From contig NZ_QGKU01000012.1 of assembly GCF_003172915.1 (NCBI RefSeq), positions 103,587 through 167,586 on the forward strand: 64,000 nucleotides of DNA, given 5' to 3'. Below the pieces are notes generated by a model that was not told where the DNA came from, searched no databases, and saw only the letters and a list, made by a program, of their open reading frames with translations. The DNA comes from Meridianimarinicoccus roseus (GTDB taxonomy: Bacteria > Pseudomonadota > Alphaproteobacteria > Rhodobacterales > Rhodobacteraceae). Position numbers and translations under genes: made by a program. Shown piece after piece: positions 27,872 through 36,856 of this stretch. The first letter of the stretch is position 1. Each line of letters starts with the position of its first letter.

Positions 27872-28129
27872 TTATTCTTCGACGCCGTACTGGCGATCGA
27901 GCCGGTTCACGCGCCATGCGTAGAAGAAGATCAGCACGATGAAGGTGATGATCGACCCTTGTTGCGCGAACCAGAAACCAAGATCGCTGCCCCCGACGGG
28001 GATGCCGGACAGCAGCGGGCGCAGCAGGATGCCAAACCCGAAGGACACCAGCGCCCAGATGATCAGGCAGACCCTGATGACCCGGATATTGGCGGCCCAA
28101 TATTCATTGTTCGAAGAATTATCCGCCAT
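27872..28129 (-). CDS. DUF4212 small membrane subunit of the symporter
   Basis: An 85-residue protein with two transmembrane helices (IRVCLIIWALVSFGFGILL and WFAQQGSIITFIVLIFFYAW), ending in NRLDRQYGVEE. This is the DUF4212 signature found next to VC_2705-type symporters. The ATG at 28129 is chosen over upstream starts because the family begins about ten residues before the N..YWAAN motif, and a GGGAG ribosome-binding site precedes it. Confidence 0.92.
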   Translation of the reverse strand: MADNSSNNEYWAANIRVIRVCLIIWALVSFGFGILLRPLLSGIPVGGSDLGFWFAQQGSIITFIVLIFFYAWRVNRLDRQYGVEE

Positions 28130-28247
28130 GGCGGTCACTCCCTTTGTGATGGATGCAAGTTCCCTGTCGGCGGACTCGCGCCCGTCGTCAGATCGCCTGC
28201 GGTTGCTCATTGATGCGGCGCCTCCTCCCTCGGAGCCGCCGATCCCC

Positions 28248-28919
28248 TTAGCTGGATGCGGCCTTCACGATACGGCCCAGGTCGTCGGCGACGGTCTGGA
28301 TCTCGCCCATGGCGTCCACCCGCTGCAGCACGCCCTGCGCCTCGTAATAACCGATCAGCGGTGCCGTCTGCGCGTGATACGCGGCAAGCCGCGATCGCAC
28401 GGTTTCGGCATTGTCGTCGGCGCGGCGCTTCATTTCCGTCCCGCCGCACTTGTCACACACGCCGTCGACCTTGGGGGTCTTGAACGTGTCGTGATATCCT
28501 TCGCCGCAATTGGCGCAGGTGTAGCGGCCCGAAACGCGCTCAACCATTGCCTCGTCTTCGACCTCGAGCGAAATCGCGGCATCGATCTTCTGGCCGTTCG
28601 CCTGAAGCAGACCGTCCAGCGCCTCGGCTTGGACCGTGGTGCGCGGGAATCCGTCCAGGATCACGCCTGCCTTGGTGTCGGGCTCCTGCATGCGGTCCTG
28701 CAGTATCGCCAGCACGATATCGTCAGACACAAGCTCGCCCGCTTCCATGACGGCCTTGGCCGCCTTGCCGGCATCCGTGCCCGCGGCAACGGCCGCGCGC
28801 AGCAGATCGCCGGTGGACAGTTGCACAAGCCCGTATTCATCTTCGAGCATACGGGCCTGCGTGCCCTTCCCGGCGCCCGGAGGGCCGAGAAGGATGAGAA
28901 CTGCTGGTGTTGTCGTCAC
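28248..28919 (-). CDS. adk: Adenylate kinase
   Basis: A 223-residue nucleoside monophosphate kinase (AMP + ATP to 2 ADP). P-loop GPPGAGKGTQ is near residue 11, the AMP site is STGDLLRAA, and LDGFPRT and the LID carry a zinc-type Cys4 site (CANC and CDKC). A GTG at 28919 is taken as the start because GGAG lies eight bases before it; the ATG at 28937 would add six residues and has no clear ribosome-binding site. It lies 22 bp after the acs stop, suggesting co-transcription. This makes sense, since acetyl-CoA synthetase produces AMP that adenylate kinase recycles. An essential adk copy may also exist elsewhere. Confidence 0.93.
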   Translation of the reverse strand: MTTTPAVLILLGPPGAGKGTQARMLEDEYGLVQLSTGDLLRAAVAAGTDAGKAAKAVMEAGELVSDDIVLAILQDRMQEPDTKAGVILDGFPRTTVQAEALDGLLQANGQKIDAAISLEVEDEAMVERVSGRYTCANCGEGYHDTFKTPKVDGVCDKCGGTEMKRRADDNAETVRSRLAAYHAQTAPLIGYYEAQGVLQRVDAMGEIQTVADDLGRIVKAASS

Positions 28920-28941
28920 TTGGTTCACTCCGTCCATGGTC

Positions 28942-30906
28942 TCAGGCCCGGTTCATACGGTTTTCGATGAGATCGTCCACCACCGCCGGTTCCGCCAGGG
29001 TCGATGTGTCGCCGAGGCTTCCGTAGTCGTTCTCCGCGATCTTGCGCAGGATGCGCCGCATGATCTTGCCCGACCGGGTCTTGGGCAGGCCGGGGGCCCA
29101 CTGGATCAGGTCGGGGCTGGCGATCGGGCCGATCTCGGTCCGGACCCAGGTGCGCAGTTCCTTGGTCAGCTCGTCGCTCGGCTCCACGCCCTCCATCAGG
29201 GTCACGTAGCAATAGATGCCCTGGCCCTTGATCTCGTGCGGGTAGCCGACCACCGCGGCCTCGGCCACCTTGGCATGGGCCACAAGCGCGCTTTCCACCT
29301 CGGCCGTGCCCATCCGGTGACCGGAGACGTTGATCACGTCGTCGACGCGACCGGTGATCCAGTAGTCGCCGTCCGCGTCGCGTTTGCAACCGTCGCCCGA
29401 GAAGTAATAGCCCTTGTAGTCCGAGAAGTAGGTCTTCCCGAAGCGTTCATGGTCGCCCCAGATTGTCCGCATCTGGCCCGGCCAGCTGTCTTTCAGTGCC
29501 AGCACGCCCTCGGTCGGGTTCTCGTGGATCTCCTCGCCAGACTGCGGGTCCAGCACCACCGGCTGCACGCCGAAGAACGGCTTCATCGCAGATCCGGGCT
29601 TGAGCGCGTGCGCGCCCGGCAGCGGCGTCAGCAGGTGGCCGCCGGTTTCGGTCTGCCACCAGGTGTCCACGATCGGGCATTTGCCCTTGCCGACATTGTC
29701 GTTGTACCAATTCCACGCCTCGGGATTGATCGGCTCGCCCACGGTGCCAAGCACGCGCAGATCGGACAGGTCGCACTTTTCGACGAAGTCGGTGCCCTTG
29801 CCCATCAACGCGCGGATCGCGGTAGGTGCAGTGTAGAACTGGTTCACCTTGTGCTTCTCGCAGACCTGCCAGAAGCGGCTGGCGTCGGGGTAGGTCGGCA
29901 CGCCCTCGAACATGATCGTCGTCGCGCCGTTGGCGAGCGGGCCATACACGATGTAGCTGTGCCCGGTCACCCAGCCCACGTCCGCCGTGCACCAGAAGAT
30001 GTCGCCCTCGTGGTAGTCGAAGACGTACTTGTGCGTCATTGCGGCGTACAGCAGGTAGCCGCCCGACGTATGCACGACGCCCTTGGGCTGGCCGGTCGAC
30101 CCGGAGGTGTAGAGAATGAACAATGGGTCTTCCGCCCCCATCTCGACGGCGCGGCAGGTGTCGTCGGCCTCGGCGTGCAACTCGGCATAGTCGAAGTCAC
30201 GGCCGTCGACCCAGGTCGTCTGGCCGCCGGTGCGCTTGACCACCAGCAGCTTCACGGTGTCCTTGCAGTGCAGCAGCGCCGCATCCGCGTTCGACTTCAG
30301 CGGAGTGTTGCGGCCGCCGCGCGGAGCGTAGTCGGCGGTGATCACGACCTTGGCGTCAGCGCCGTTCACACGGGCCGACAGCGCGTCGGGCGAGAAGCCC
30401 GCGAACACGATGGAATGGATCGCGCCGATGCGCGCGCAGGCCAGCATCGCAAAGGCGGCTTCGGGGATCATCGGAAGATAGAGAACGACCCGGTCGCCCT
30501 TGCGCACCCCAAGACCTTCAAGGATGTTCGCCATCTTGCACACTTCGGTGTGCAGCATCTTGTAGGTGATGTGCTTGGCAGGCTCGTCCGGGTTGTCGGG
30601 CTCGAAGATGATCGCGGTCTGGTCGCCGCGTGTGGCCAGATGCCTGTCGATGCAGTTCGCCGATACGTTCAGCGTGCCGTCCTCGAACCACTTGATGTCC
30701 AGCGCATCAAGCGAGAAGTTCGTGTTCTTGACCTTGGTGTAGGGCTTGATCCAGTCCAGCGACTTTCCCTGCTCGCCCCAGAACGCTTCCGGGTCCGCGA
30801 TCGAGGCGGCGTACATTTCCTCGTACTTGGCCGCGTCGATATGGGCGCCCTTGGTGAAATCCGCACTCGGCGCGTAGTTCGCCGCGTCCTGACCTTGACT
30901 CGTCAT
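28942..30906 (-). CDS. acs: Acetyl-CoA synthetase (AMP-forming)
   Basis: A 654-residue enzyme activating acetate to acetyl-CoA. The AMP-binding motif [14 protein letters not shown] is near residue 263, [10 protein letters not shown] near 412, and the C-terminal [13 protein letters not shown] holds the catalytic and acetylation-regulated Lys. Length is normal for Acs (about 650). The ATG at 30906 has a GGGAGGA ribosome-binding site. It forms an acetate assimilation set with adk, the DUF4212/SSS symporter and the signalling genes downstream. About 570 bp of AT-richer DNA precede it. Confidence 0.96.
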   Translation of the reverse strand: MTSQGQDAANYAPSADFTKGAHIDAAKYEEMYAASIADPEAFWGEQGKSLDWIKPYTKVKNTNFSLDALDIKWFEDGTLNVSANCIDRHLATRGDQTAIIFEPDNPDEPAKHITYKMLHTEVCKMANILEGLGVRKGDRVVLYLPMIPEAAFAMLACARIGAIHSIVFAGFSPDALSARVNGADAKVVITADYAPRGGRNTPLKSNADAALLHCKDTVKLLVVKRTGGQTTWVDGRDFDYAELHAEADDTCRAVEMGAEDPLFILYTSGSTGQPKGVVHTSGGYLLYAAMTHKYVFDYHEGDIFWCTADVGWVTGHSYIVYGPLANGATTIMFEGVPTYPDASRFWQVCEKHKVNQFYTAPTAIRALMGKGTDFVEKCDLSDLRVLGTVGEPINPEAWNWYNDNVGKGKCPIVDTWWQTETGGHLLTPLPGAHALKPGSAMKPFFGVQPVVLDPQSGEEIHENPTEGVLALKDSWPGQMRTIWGDHERFGKTYFSDYKGYYFSGDGCKRDADGDYWITGRVDDVINVSGHRMGTAEVESALVAHAKVAEAAVVGYPHEIKGQGIYCYVTLMEGVEPSDELTKELRTWVRTEIGPIASPDLIQWAPGLPKTRSGKIMRRILRKIAENDYGSLGDTSTLAEPAVVDDLIENRMNRA

Positions 30907-30919
30907 CTGAGTCCTCCCG

Positions 30920-31093
30920 TCAAAATGTCATCCGTTGTTCCCAGAACCTGACCGCATACAGAGTCGCAATCAGGGTTCCGAACTCCCGCCACCACTTTAC
31001 CACCATCCGAAAAGCGGGGAATAACCCCACATAATCCCACCGCTTTTCAGTAAATCTTTTTTCCCGAACCTGGAAAACATTGTAAATTTCCAT
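30920..31093 (-). CDS. Candidate 57-aa small protein upstream of acs
   Basis: An ATG at 31093 opens a 57-codon frame ending 13 bp before acs. The product is Trp- and Arg-rich with a hydrophobic stretch ([15 protein letters not shown]) near the C-terminus and could be a small membrane or amphipathic peptide. Codon third positions are mixed rather than strongly G/C, unlike neighbours, and the ribosome-binding site (GCGGACGG) is moderate. It may be a leader peptide, a real small gene or chance. Low confidence. Confidence 0.3.
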   Translation of the reverse strand: MEIYNVFQVREKRFTEKRWDYVGLFPAFRMVVKWWREFGTLIATLYAVRFWEQRMTF

Positions 31094-31185
31094 GACCGTC
31101 CGCTTTTTGTGCAAGGATTTCGGGCTCTTGGTGATCGAAAGGTCAAGGAAGTGTTGACGCTGTATAGCGTGAAACAGGGGTTTGG

Positions 31186-31208
31186 TGTCACCAATGGGCG
31201 GTGTGACA
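31186..31208. promoter_or_regulatory. Inverted repeat TGTCAC-N11-GTGACA upstream of acs
   Basis: Six-base arms separated by 11 bases, about 280 bp upstream of acs, with further outer symmetry (TTTG and CAAA on the two sides). A possible operator. The spacing (17 between TGT and ACA) does not fit PpsR, which needs 12. Confidence 0.35.
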
Positions 31209-31399
31209 AAATCGCCGCCATCGCCCGTCAAACGCCAAGCAACGGAAAGCATGGCGTTTTTGTCCGGCGCTAACACGGAATCGGAGTGAATCAGGGGCGG
31301 CCCCGGCGGTGGCGGCGCCCAGTTTGCCTGACGTCCAGGCAGCACCGAACCGGGGCGCCAACATGCCTATCCGTGCCCACCAGCGCACACCCGGCGCAC

Positions 31400-31427
31400 A
31401 AAAAAAGGTCGCCCGAAGGCGACCTTT
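31400..31427 (-). terminator. Rho-independent terminator of the bchF-hemA superoperon
   Basis: On the minus strand, AAAGGTCGCC pairs with GGCGACCTTT around a stable TTCG tetraloop, followed by T residues. It lies 53 bp after the hemA stop and ends the long photosynthesis transcription unit. Confidence 0.92.
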
Positions 31428-31479
31428 CGTGGGGTGACGGGCGGCGCGGCGGCGCCTCAGGCCGTCGGCTGCCAGCCTG

Positions 31480-32694
31480 TCAGGCCACGGCTCGCGCGAT
31501 CCCGCATTGCTGCCACAGCGTGTTAAGCGCGCCGACAAGGTGATCGATATCGGCGTCCGTGTGCAGCGGACCGGGAGTGAAGCGCAGCCGCTCGGTTCCC
31601 TTGGGAACCGTGGGGTAGTTGATCGGCTGCACGTAGATCCCGAATTGCTGCATCAGGATGTCGGCGATCTGCCGACACTTCACCGGGTCCTTGATCATGA
31701 CCGGGATGATATGGCTCGGATTGTCGAGATGGGGGATGCCGCAGGCATCCAGCTTTGCGCGCAGCCGCTTCACCTGGCGCCGCTGCTGGGCGCGTTCGAT
31801 CTGGCTCGTCTTGAGATGCGCGATCGACGTGCGCGCGCCTGCGGCCACGGCGGGCGGCAGTGCCGTCGTGAAGATGAACCCGGACGAGAACGAGCGGATG
31901 AAGTCGCACAGCGGCGCGGAGCCGGTGATGTAGCCGCCGACCACGCCATATGCCTTGCCCAGCGTTCCCTCGATCAGCGTGATCCGGTCCGCCAGCCCAT
32001 CGCGTTCCGAAATTCCGCCGCCACGCGCGCCATACAGCCCGACAGCGTGCACTTCGTCGAGATAGGTCATCGCACCGTGCTTTTCCGCCACTTCGACGAT
32101 CTCGGCCATTGGACAGATGTCGCCGTCCATCGAATATACGGATTCGAACGCGACGATCGGCGTGCTGCCTTCGGGCAGCGCGGCCAGCTTTCGGTCAAGA
32201 TCCTCGGGGTCGTTGTGCTTCCAGATCAACTTTTGGGCGCGCGAATGGCGGATGCCCTCGATCATCGAGGCGTGGTTCAGCGCGTCCGACAGGATCACCG
32301 CGTTCGGCAGGCGTGCGCCCAGCGTCGAAAGCGCCGCCCAGTTCGACACGTAGCCAGACGTGAACAGCAGAGCTGCGTCCTTGCCGTGCAGATCGGCCAG
32401 TTCGGCCTCCAGCAGGCAATGTTCATGCGTGGTGCCCGAGATGTTCCGTGTACCGCCCGCACCTGCGCCGGTCCGGTCGATCGCGTCCTTCATGGCCGTG
32501 CGCACAGACGGGTGCTGGCCCATGCCGAGGTAATCGTTGGAACACCACACGATCACCTCGCCGGGGTTGGCCGCATCGTGGCAGGCCGCGCGCGGAAACT
32601 GCCCGCAGCGGCGTTCGAGTTCGGCGAACACGCGGTAGTTGCCGTCTTCCCTCAGGGCGTCAAGCTGTTCTGTGAAAAGGGCATCATAGTCCAT
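31480..32694 (-). CDS. hemA: 5-aminolevulinate synthase
   Basis: A 404-residue PLP enzyme condensing glycine and succinyl-CoA to 5-aminolevulinate, the first step of tetrapyrrole synthesis in alphaproteobacteria. Motifs are [50 protein letters not shown], and the PLP-lysine site [16 protein letters not shown]. It overlaps puhE by 11 bp and is the last gene before the terminator, so it is a photosynthesis-linked copy. A second synthase gene elsewhere (hemT-like) is possible but cannot be judged here. Confidence 0.96.
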   Translation of the reverse strand: MDYDALFTEQLDALREDGNYRVFAELERRCGQFPRAACHDAANPGEVIVWCSNDYLGMGQHPSVRTAMKDAIDRTGAGAGGTRNISGTTHEHCLLEAELADLHGKDAALLFTSGYVSNWAALSTLGARLPNAVILSDALNHASMIEGIRHSRAQKLIWKHNDPEDLDRKLAALPEGSTPIVAFESVYSMDGDICPMAEIVEVAEKHGAMTYLDEVHAVGLYGARGGGISERDGLADRITLIEGTLGKAYGVVGGYITGSAPLCDFIRSFSSGFIFTTALPPAVAAGARTSIAHLKTSQIERAQQRRQVKRLRAKLDACGIPHLDNPSHIIPVMIKDPVKCRQIADILMQQFGIYVQPINYPTVPKGTERLRFTPGPLHTDADIDHLVGALNTLWQQCGIARAVA

Positions 32695-33499
32695 GGGCGT
32701 CCTCCGGCCTCAAGTCTTTTTGTTTGGCCTCCGGCGCGGGAAGCATCCAGCGCCAGAGTTTCTCGTCCGGCAATGGCAGCACCATCAGCCAGTGTTCCAG
32801 CAGCGCCAGCAGCGTCAGCGCGGCCAGCAGCGCGAAGCCGACGGTCGCCGCCGGGCCGGGCGCGGTGTAAAGCCGTTCCAGCCAACAGCCGGCGGCAAAG
32901 CTCAGCGCGGTGACAGAGACCGGGAATAGCCAGTTCAGCCGCGCGATGCGGAAATGCGACGGCAGATGCGCCAGCGTTCCGGGCAGGAATTCGGTGTTGA
33001 TCTTGGGCACGCCCAGAAACAGGTTCAGCTTGGCCGAGATGCGCGCGAAGAACAGCACGACGAAGGTCCAAAGCCCCGCGGTGTTCTCGGCCCCGTGCCC
33101 GGTCCAGACCAGCAGCCCCAGGGCCGTGACAAGCAGCACCTCGTGATGCGCGATGGTGCCCCAGGCACGCAGGAAGCGTTCCCATTCCGGCACGTCGGGC
33201 GGGCAGGGATGGGTGTTCGGCCCGGTGATCTGGCCGGTCAGGAAGGCCAGTTCGATCCAGCCCCAGATCGCCAGCGCCGACAGGAACGCGCCGTAGATGC
33301 CCGCGACCGACGGATCGGTCTGGGTGACGGCGAAGCCGGTTATGCCGACCCCAAGGACCGGCAGTCCGGCCAGCGCGCAGATCAGCCGTGCGCGCGCGCT
33401 GTGCCGGTCCGACCACTTGACCGCCGCAAGGATCGCTCCGGTGGAGAACCACCAGACGAAAAGGGCGACAAGCGCCGCGATCCAGGGGTTGGCCAGCAT
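32684..33499 (-). CDS. puhE: Photosynthetic complex assembly protein PuhE
   Basis: A 271-residue membrane protein with about seven transmembrane helices (for example [20 protein letters not shown] at the N-terminus, and [20 protein letters not shown]). PuhE negatively modulates reaction-centre/LH1 assembly in Rhodobacter. The identity rests on the position between acsF and hemA, the length, and the N-terminal motif. Its start overlaps the acsF stop (TGATG). Confidence 0.9.
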   Translation of the reverse strand: MLANPWIAALVALFVWWFSTGAILAAVKWSDRHSARARLICALAGLPVLGVGITGFAVTQTDPSVAGIYGAFLSALAIWGWIELAFLTGQITGPNTHPCPPDVPEWERFLRAWGTIAHHEVLLVTALGLLVWTGHGAENTAGLWTFVVLFFARISAKLNLFLGVPKINTEFLPGTLAHLPSHFRIARLNWLFPVSVTALSFAAGCWLERLYTAPGPAATVGFALLAALTLLALLEHWLMVLPLPDEKLWRWMLPAPEAKQKDLRPEDAHGL

Positions 33500-34614
33500 C
33501 AGTAAGCCGGTTCCAGACGGGGGCTTTCTGGCACCCGGTTAGGTACCGACGGGATCGTGTAAAGTGACACGAAAGCCGCCGCGGCGCGCGCCGATCCCCA
33601 TGTCTTGCCCAGCCACCCGGACAGACCGCCGCGTTCCTTGGCTTCTGCAATGTCCGCATTGGCGGCCTGCAGCCGCTTCAGGCCGCGCGCCCAGCGGGGA
33701 TGCTCGATGTCGAGCGTGATCGGGAAGATCTGCTTGCTCAGCTCGCTGGTCTTGGTGAAAACCTCGTGCCCGTACCAGTCGGTGTCCACGCCAAGCGCGG
33801 CATGGAACGCGGGCCGCTGGTGGTCGCGCACATGCATGGTGGAGTAGACCGCTGTCAGGAAAAACTTGATCCACCACACGTTCCCGCCCGATGTCAGCTT
33901 CGGGTCGGTCTTCATCAGCAGTGCGAAGGCCTCGCCATGGCTGAACTCGTCGTTGCACCATTCCTGGAACCACTTGAAGATCGGGTGGAAGCGGTGCTCG
34001 GGATGCGCCTCAAGATGCCGGAAGATCGTGATGTAGCGCGCATAGCCGATCTTTTCCGACAGGTAGGTTGCGTAGTAGATGAACTTGGGGCGGAAATAAG
34101 TGTACTTCTTCTTCTGCGTCAGGAACCCGAGATTCACCGCGACGCCCGCCTCGCGGAGCGCGTCGTTGATGAAGCCGGCATGGCGCGCCTCGTCGCGGGC
34201 CATCAACTGAAAGAGCTGCGTGATGTCCTTGTTCGACCCGCGCCGCTTCATTTCCTTGTAGAGCACGCAGCCCGAGAACTCGGCCGTGCAGGACGAAATC
34301 AGGAAATCGATGAATTCCTTGCGCAGCGTCGGGTCCATCCCGTCCCAGTCGACATGGTCCCAGTCCTCGTTCTTTTTGAAATGGCCCTTGTTCGGGTCGG
34401 ACACCATCTGCGCGATCAGCTTGTCCCAGTCCTCGCGAACGGACGACACATCGATCGCATCGAGTTCGTCGAAATCGGTGGTATAGAAACGCGGCGTGAG
34501 CAGCGTGTCCTGCATGGCAACAGCGGTCGCGGCCTTGCTGTCGAAGGCGGCCTGCCGTTCCTGAATGGCGATGCTTTCCTCGGCGGTCACGGCATCTGCG
34601 GTGTGCATGTTCAT
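33499..34614 (-). CDS. acsF: Magnesium-protoporphyrin IX monomethyl ester oxidative cyclase, aerobic form
   Basis: A 371-residue di-iron enzyme forming ring E of chlorophylls using O2. Di-iron ligands are visible in TAEFSGCVLYKEMKRR, MARDEARHAGF and WCNDEFSHGEAF. Presence of the oxygen-dependent cyclase means the organism can make bacteriochlorophyll in air. Start choice: ATG at 34614 (MNMHTADA), which overlaps the stop of the preceding 98-aa gene by four bases; an ATG two codons later is also possible. Whether the anaerobic cyclase BchE exists elsewhere cannot be seen. Confidence 0.95.
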   Translation of the reverse strand: MNMHTADAVTAEESIAIQERQAAFDSKAATAVAMQDTLLTPRFYTTDFDELDAIDVSSVREDWDKLIAQMVSDPNKGHFKKNEDWDHVDWDGMDPTLRKEFIDFLISSCTAEFSGCVLYKEMKRRGSNKDITQLFQLMARDEARHAGFINDALREAGVAVNLGFLTQKKKYTYFRPKFIYYATYLSEKIGYARYITIFRHLEAHPEHRFHPIFKWFQEWCNDEFSHGEAFALLMKTDPKLTSGGNVWWIKFFLTAVYSTMHVRDHQRPAFHAALGVDTDWYGHEVFTKTSELSKQIFPITLDIEHPRWARGLKRLQAANADIAEAKERGGLSGWLGKTWGSARAAAAFVSLYTIPSVPNRVPESPRLEPAY

Positions 34615-34907
34615 AGCGTCACCTCGTCGCTGAAGGAGAACTCGCAAAGTTCCATGACTTCCAGATCGCCCGTCAAGCGGGTCCAGAGCCGTTCGAGCTT
34701 GCTGGCGCGAAAGATCGTGGCCATGCGCTGTTCGGTGACGATCTCGCCGAACGGGGCCATGATTTCGGGGCCCTGCACCTTCACCTCGTCCCCGGGGTAA
34801 ATCACTGCCCCATTGTCGAAGCGCACATGCGCGTGCAGGCTTTCGAACTTGTGGCTGATCTCGACCGTGCAGGGTGCGCGTTCAACCTCTTTTGTTAGTA
34901 GTCCCAT
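34611..34907 (-). CDS. Conserved PGC protein of unknown function between puhC and acsF
   Basis: A 98-residue soluble protein, MGLLTKEVERAPCTVEISHK to LEVMELCEFSFSDEVTL. It has a central VIYPGDEVKVQGPEIMAPFG loop and a C-terminal acidic tail, with no signal or transmembrane segment. The ATG at 34907 has a GGGAGG ribosome-binding site. Genes at this position occur in other proteobacterial photosynthesis clusters, but I know of no assigned function. Its stop overlaps the acsF start by four bases. Tight coupling suggests it helps the cyclase, comparable in idea to small accessory proteins of AcsF in other lineages (Ycf54, BciE); this is inference. Confidence 0.8.
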   Translation of the reverse strand: MGLLTKEVERAPCTVEISHKFESLHAHVRFDNGAVIYPGDEVKVQGPEIMAPFGEIVTEQRMATIFRASKLERLWTRLTGDLEVMELCEFSFSDEVTL

Positions 34908-34932
34908 GGGGTTCCCTCCCAATTTGGTGGCG

Positions 34933-35397
34933 TCAGTCCAAGAGCCTGGCGAAAGCCCTGGCATTGTCTGCGCCGAACCCCATCAGGTCGGCGCTCCAGT
35001 TCGTACTGTGATCATGGATCGAAAGACGTCCGTTCGTCCCGCGCACCAGTGTCACGGGTCCATCGGGCGCAGCGCCGCTCTTGGCGCGCTCGCGCTGGAG
35101 CACGCGCCAGACCCCGGCGATGAAGCCTCCCTGTTCGGGGGGCAGATCGACGATCAGCCTGCCGTCCTCGGCGCGCACGGTGGCCGCGCCGCCCATCGTG
35201 CCGTCGATGAAGATCACCCGTTCCTGCGCGGTGGGCACCACCGGTGGGGTGGAGATCGGCCCGTTGCCGAACAGCGTGTGCGCGGTGACGAGTGCAAGGC
35301 AGACCGCGACCAGCCCGAACATCGTCTTCACGAGGAAGGTCGGCACCTTCGTGTCGTCCATCACGGTGCGTTTCTGGTTGTCAGGGGAAAAGGTCAT
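34933..35397 (-). CDS. puhC: Photosynthetic complex assembly protein PuhC
   Basis: A 154-residue protein with one N-terminal transmembrane helix (LVKTMFGLVAVCLALVTAHT) and a periplasmic domain (IFIDGTMGGAATVRAEDGRL, GGFIAGVWRVLQRERAK). PuhC is needed for optimal reaction-centre/LH1 assembly. The ATG at 35397 (MTFSPDNQKR) is preferred over far upstream starts that would run back through puhB. It lies 13 bp after puhB. Confidence 0.9.
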   Translation of the reverse strand: MTFSPDNQKRTVMDDTKVPTFLVKTMFGLVAVCLALVTAHTLFGNGPISTPPVVPTAQERVIFIDGTMGGAATVRAEDGRLIVDLPPEQGGFIAGVWRVLQRERAKSGAAPDGPVTLVRGTNGRLSIHDHSTNWSADLMGFGADNARAFARLLD

Positions 35398-35410
35398 GGC
35401 TGCTTGGTCC

Positions 35411-36043
35411 TCATTCCGCGGCGACGGCAGTGGCAGCCGGGCGGCGCGTGACGGTGGGCTGCGCGATCTGCGACTCGGCGGCTTCGGCCAGCAGGTGGGC
35501 GACCTTGCCCGCATCGGGAATGCAGCGCAGCGCCGGTTCCGGGCGGCTGAAGTGCCAGGGGCGGACATGCGGCCAGCACACGAGATAGCCCAGCGGCATC
35601 CCGCCCAGCGGTTTCATCGCGATCGTGCCGGTGCCGTTCGACCGCTGGTCGAGGTCGATGCTGGCGATGCGCGAGTAGGGCAGGTTCAGCGTCACAGTCA
35701 GCGCGGCGCCGATCCGCATGGCGACGCGGCGGTTGGTGATGGTGTAGACCGTGGCGCGGGCCTGCACCCAGCCGACAAGGCCAAGCAGCAGGCACACGAT
35801 CGCGCCAAGGAACAGGAACGGCACCGATGCCGCGATGGCGCGGTCCAGCGGCATCAGATCCACCACCGCCAGGAACCGCCATACGGCCAGCGCGCAGAAG
35901 TACCCGACCACCCACCAGATGTTGAGCGCGTCGCGGATCAGCGCCCAGGCGTCGGGGCGGCCCTGCCAGATCAGGTGCTCTCCCTCCGGCGGGGCCTCGG
36001 GCAGGCCCTTCACGGGCTCGAAGGCGAAATCGTCATGCGGCAT
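35411..36043 (-). CDS. puhB: Photosynthetic complex assembly protein PuhB
   Basis: A 210-residue protein with a PH-like (bPH) domain and three membrane segments (IWWVVGYFCALAVWRFLAVV, AIAASVPFLFLGAIVCLLLG). The typical motifs VYTITNRRVAMRIGAAL and IASIDLDQRSNGTGTI are present. PuhB is a reaction-centre assembly factor. It lies 12 bp after puhA, in the conserved puhABC order. Confidence 0.93.
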   Translation of the reverse strand: MPHDDFAFEPVKGLPEAPPEGEHLIWQGRPDAWALIRDALNIWWVVGYFCALAVWRFLAVVDLMPLDRAIAASVPFLFLGAIVCLLLGLVGWVQARATVYTITNRRVAMRIGAALTVTLNLPYSRIASIDLDQRSNGTGTIAMKPLGGMPLGYLVCWPHVRPWHFSRPEPALRCIPDAGKVAHLLAEAAESQIAQPTVTRRPAATAVAAE

Positions 36044-36055
36044 CGGTCTCTCCGA

Positions 36056-36826
36056 TCAGAGTTGCGGCTCGAGCCGGGCATCGGAAGCATAAAGCTTGCC
36101 GCCGCCGTAGTAGGCCGAGATCTTGTCTTCCTCGAGCAGGGTCACTTGGCGCGGGCTGGCCGTCTTGGGGACCGCGGCGAAGTGCTTGCCGAAGATCGCG
36201 TGGATGCGCACGTCCTGCGCGGTGATCTTTGCGAAGGTCATCGGCACCAGCCGCTTGCCGCCGCCGTGATCCGCGTCCAGCGCGATTTCAAGGTAACGCA
36301 CCAGCTGTTCCGGTTCGTCCACCCACATGTCGCTGATGCTGCCCACGATCTCGCCGTCACCGGCCTTCACGGCCATGCCGCGCGGGTCGCGCCCGGCCGA
36401 AACGGTGAAGTGTTCGGACGCGGCCATCGGAATGATCTTCGGGTGGCCGTGACCGTCGAGTTCAGGCACGTCGCGGCGCGCGCACCACGATGCCGGGCCG
36501 ACCCCGTCGACCATCGGATCGCCCGTCGGTTCGAACGGAAAACCGTCGCTGTCGTGGCTGCGCTTGAGCGCGAGGCTTGCGTTGCGCGGGTCGGTCTGCC
36601 CGTTGGGATAGCTGACCTCACCGCGGCCGTGGGCCAGCTTGAAGGTCTTGGGTTCAGGCATCGGCAGGCCGAGATGTGCGTTCGGCGTGCCGTCGTCATT
36701 CTCGAGCGGGAAGCCTTCGCGCATGTTCTCGCGCTGGATATAGATCACGAGACCCACGAAGAAGGCCGTGAAGAGCCACAGCGCGATGCTCGCGATGTCG
36801 AGGTTGCCGGTGATGTAGTAGTCCAT
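36056..36826 (-). CDS. puhA: Photosynthetic reaction centre H subunit
   Basis: A 256-residue protein. One N-terminal transmembrane helix (IASIALWLFTAFFVGLVIYI) is followed by QRENMREGFPLEND and the cytoplasmic PRC-barrel domain (RDPRGMAVKAGDGEIVGSIS, DMWVDEPEQLVRYLEI). Length is close to the 260 aa of Rhodobacter H. It caps the L/M reaction centre on the cytoplasmic side and gates proton delivery to QB. L and M genes (puf) are not in this window. Confidence 0.97.
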   Translation of the reverse strand: MDYYITGNLDIASIALWLFTAFFVGLVIYIQRENMREGFPLENDDGTPNAHLGLPMPEPKTFKLAHGRGEVSYPNGQTDPRNASLALKRSHDSDGFPFEPTGDPMVDGVGPASWCARRDVPELDGHGHPKIIPMAASEHFTVSAGRDPRGMAVKAGDGEIVGSISDMWVDEPEQLVRYLEIALDADHGGGKRLVPMTFAKITAQDVRIHAIFGKHFAAVPKTASPRQVTLLEEDKISAYYGGGKLYASDARLEPQL

Positions 36827-36856
36827 GGTCGGGTCCTTCAGTTGGGTCGCAGTCGA

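Larger units (their letters stand above)
30907..31479. promoter_or_regulatory. 573-bp AT-richer intergenic region between hemA terminator and acs
   Basis: Base composition drops clearly below the neighbours, especially at 31000-31150. Contents seen: the hemA terminator at 31400-31427, an inverted repeat at 31186-31208, and a 57-codon candidate gene at 30920-31093. Candidate promoter hexamers for acs on the minus strand exist (TTGACC and TTGCAC) but no confident pair. No tRNA or known riboswitch was recognised. Confidence 0.5.

Noticed and set aside
26062..27942. Open frame of 626 codons on the plus strand
   Set aside because: Antisense shadow of the symporter and DUF4212 genes; the composition is typical of mirrored GC-rich coding.
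28636..30951. Open frame of 771 codons on the plus strand
   Set aside because: Antisense shadow of acs, which is unambiguous by motif.
31186..31208. PpsR site upstream of acs
   Set aside because: The TGT and ACA arms are 17 bases apart, not 12.
30920..31345. 141-codon form of the acs-upstream frame
   Set aside because: The first 84 codons lack coding features and span the inverted repeat; only the 57-codon form from 31093 is kept as a candidate.
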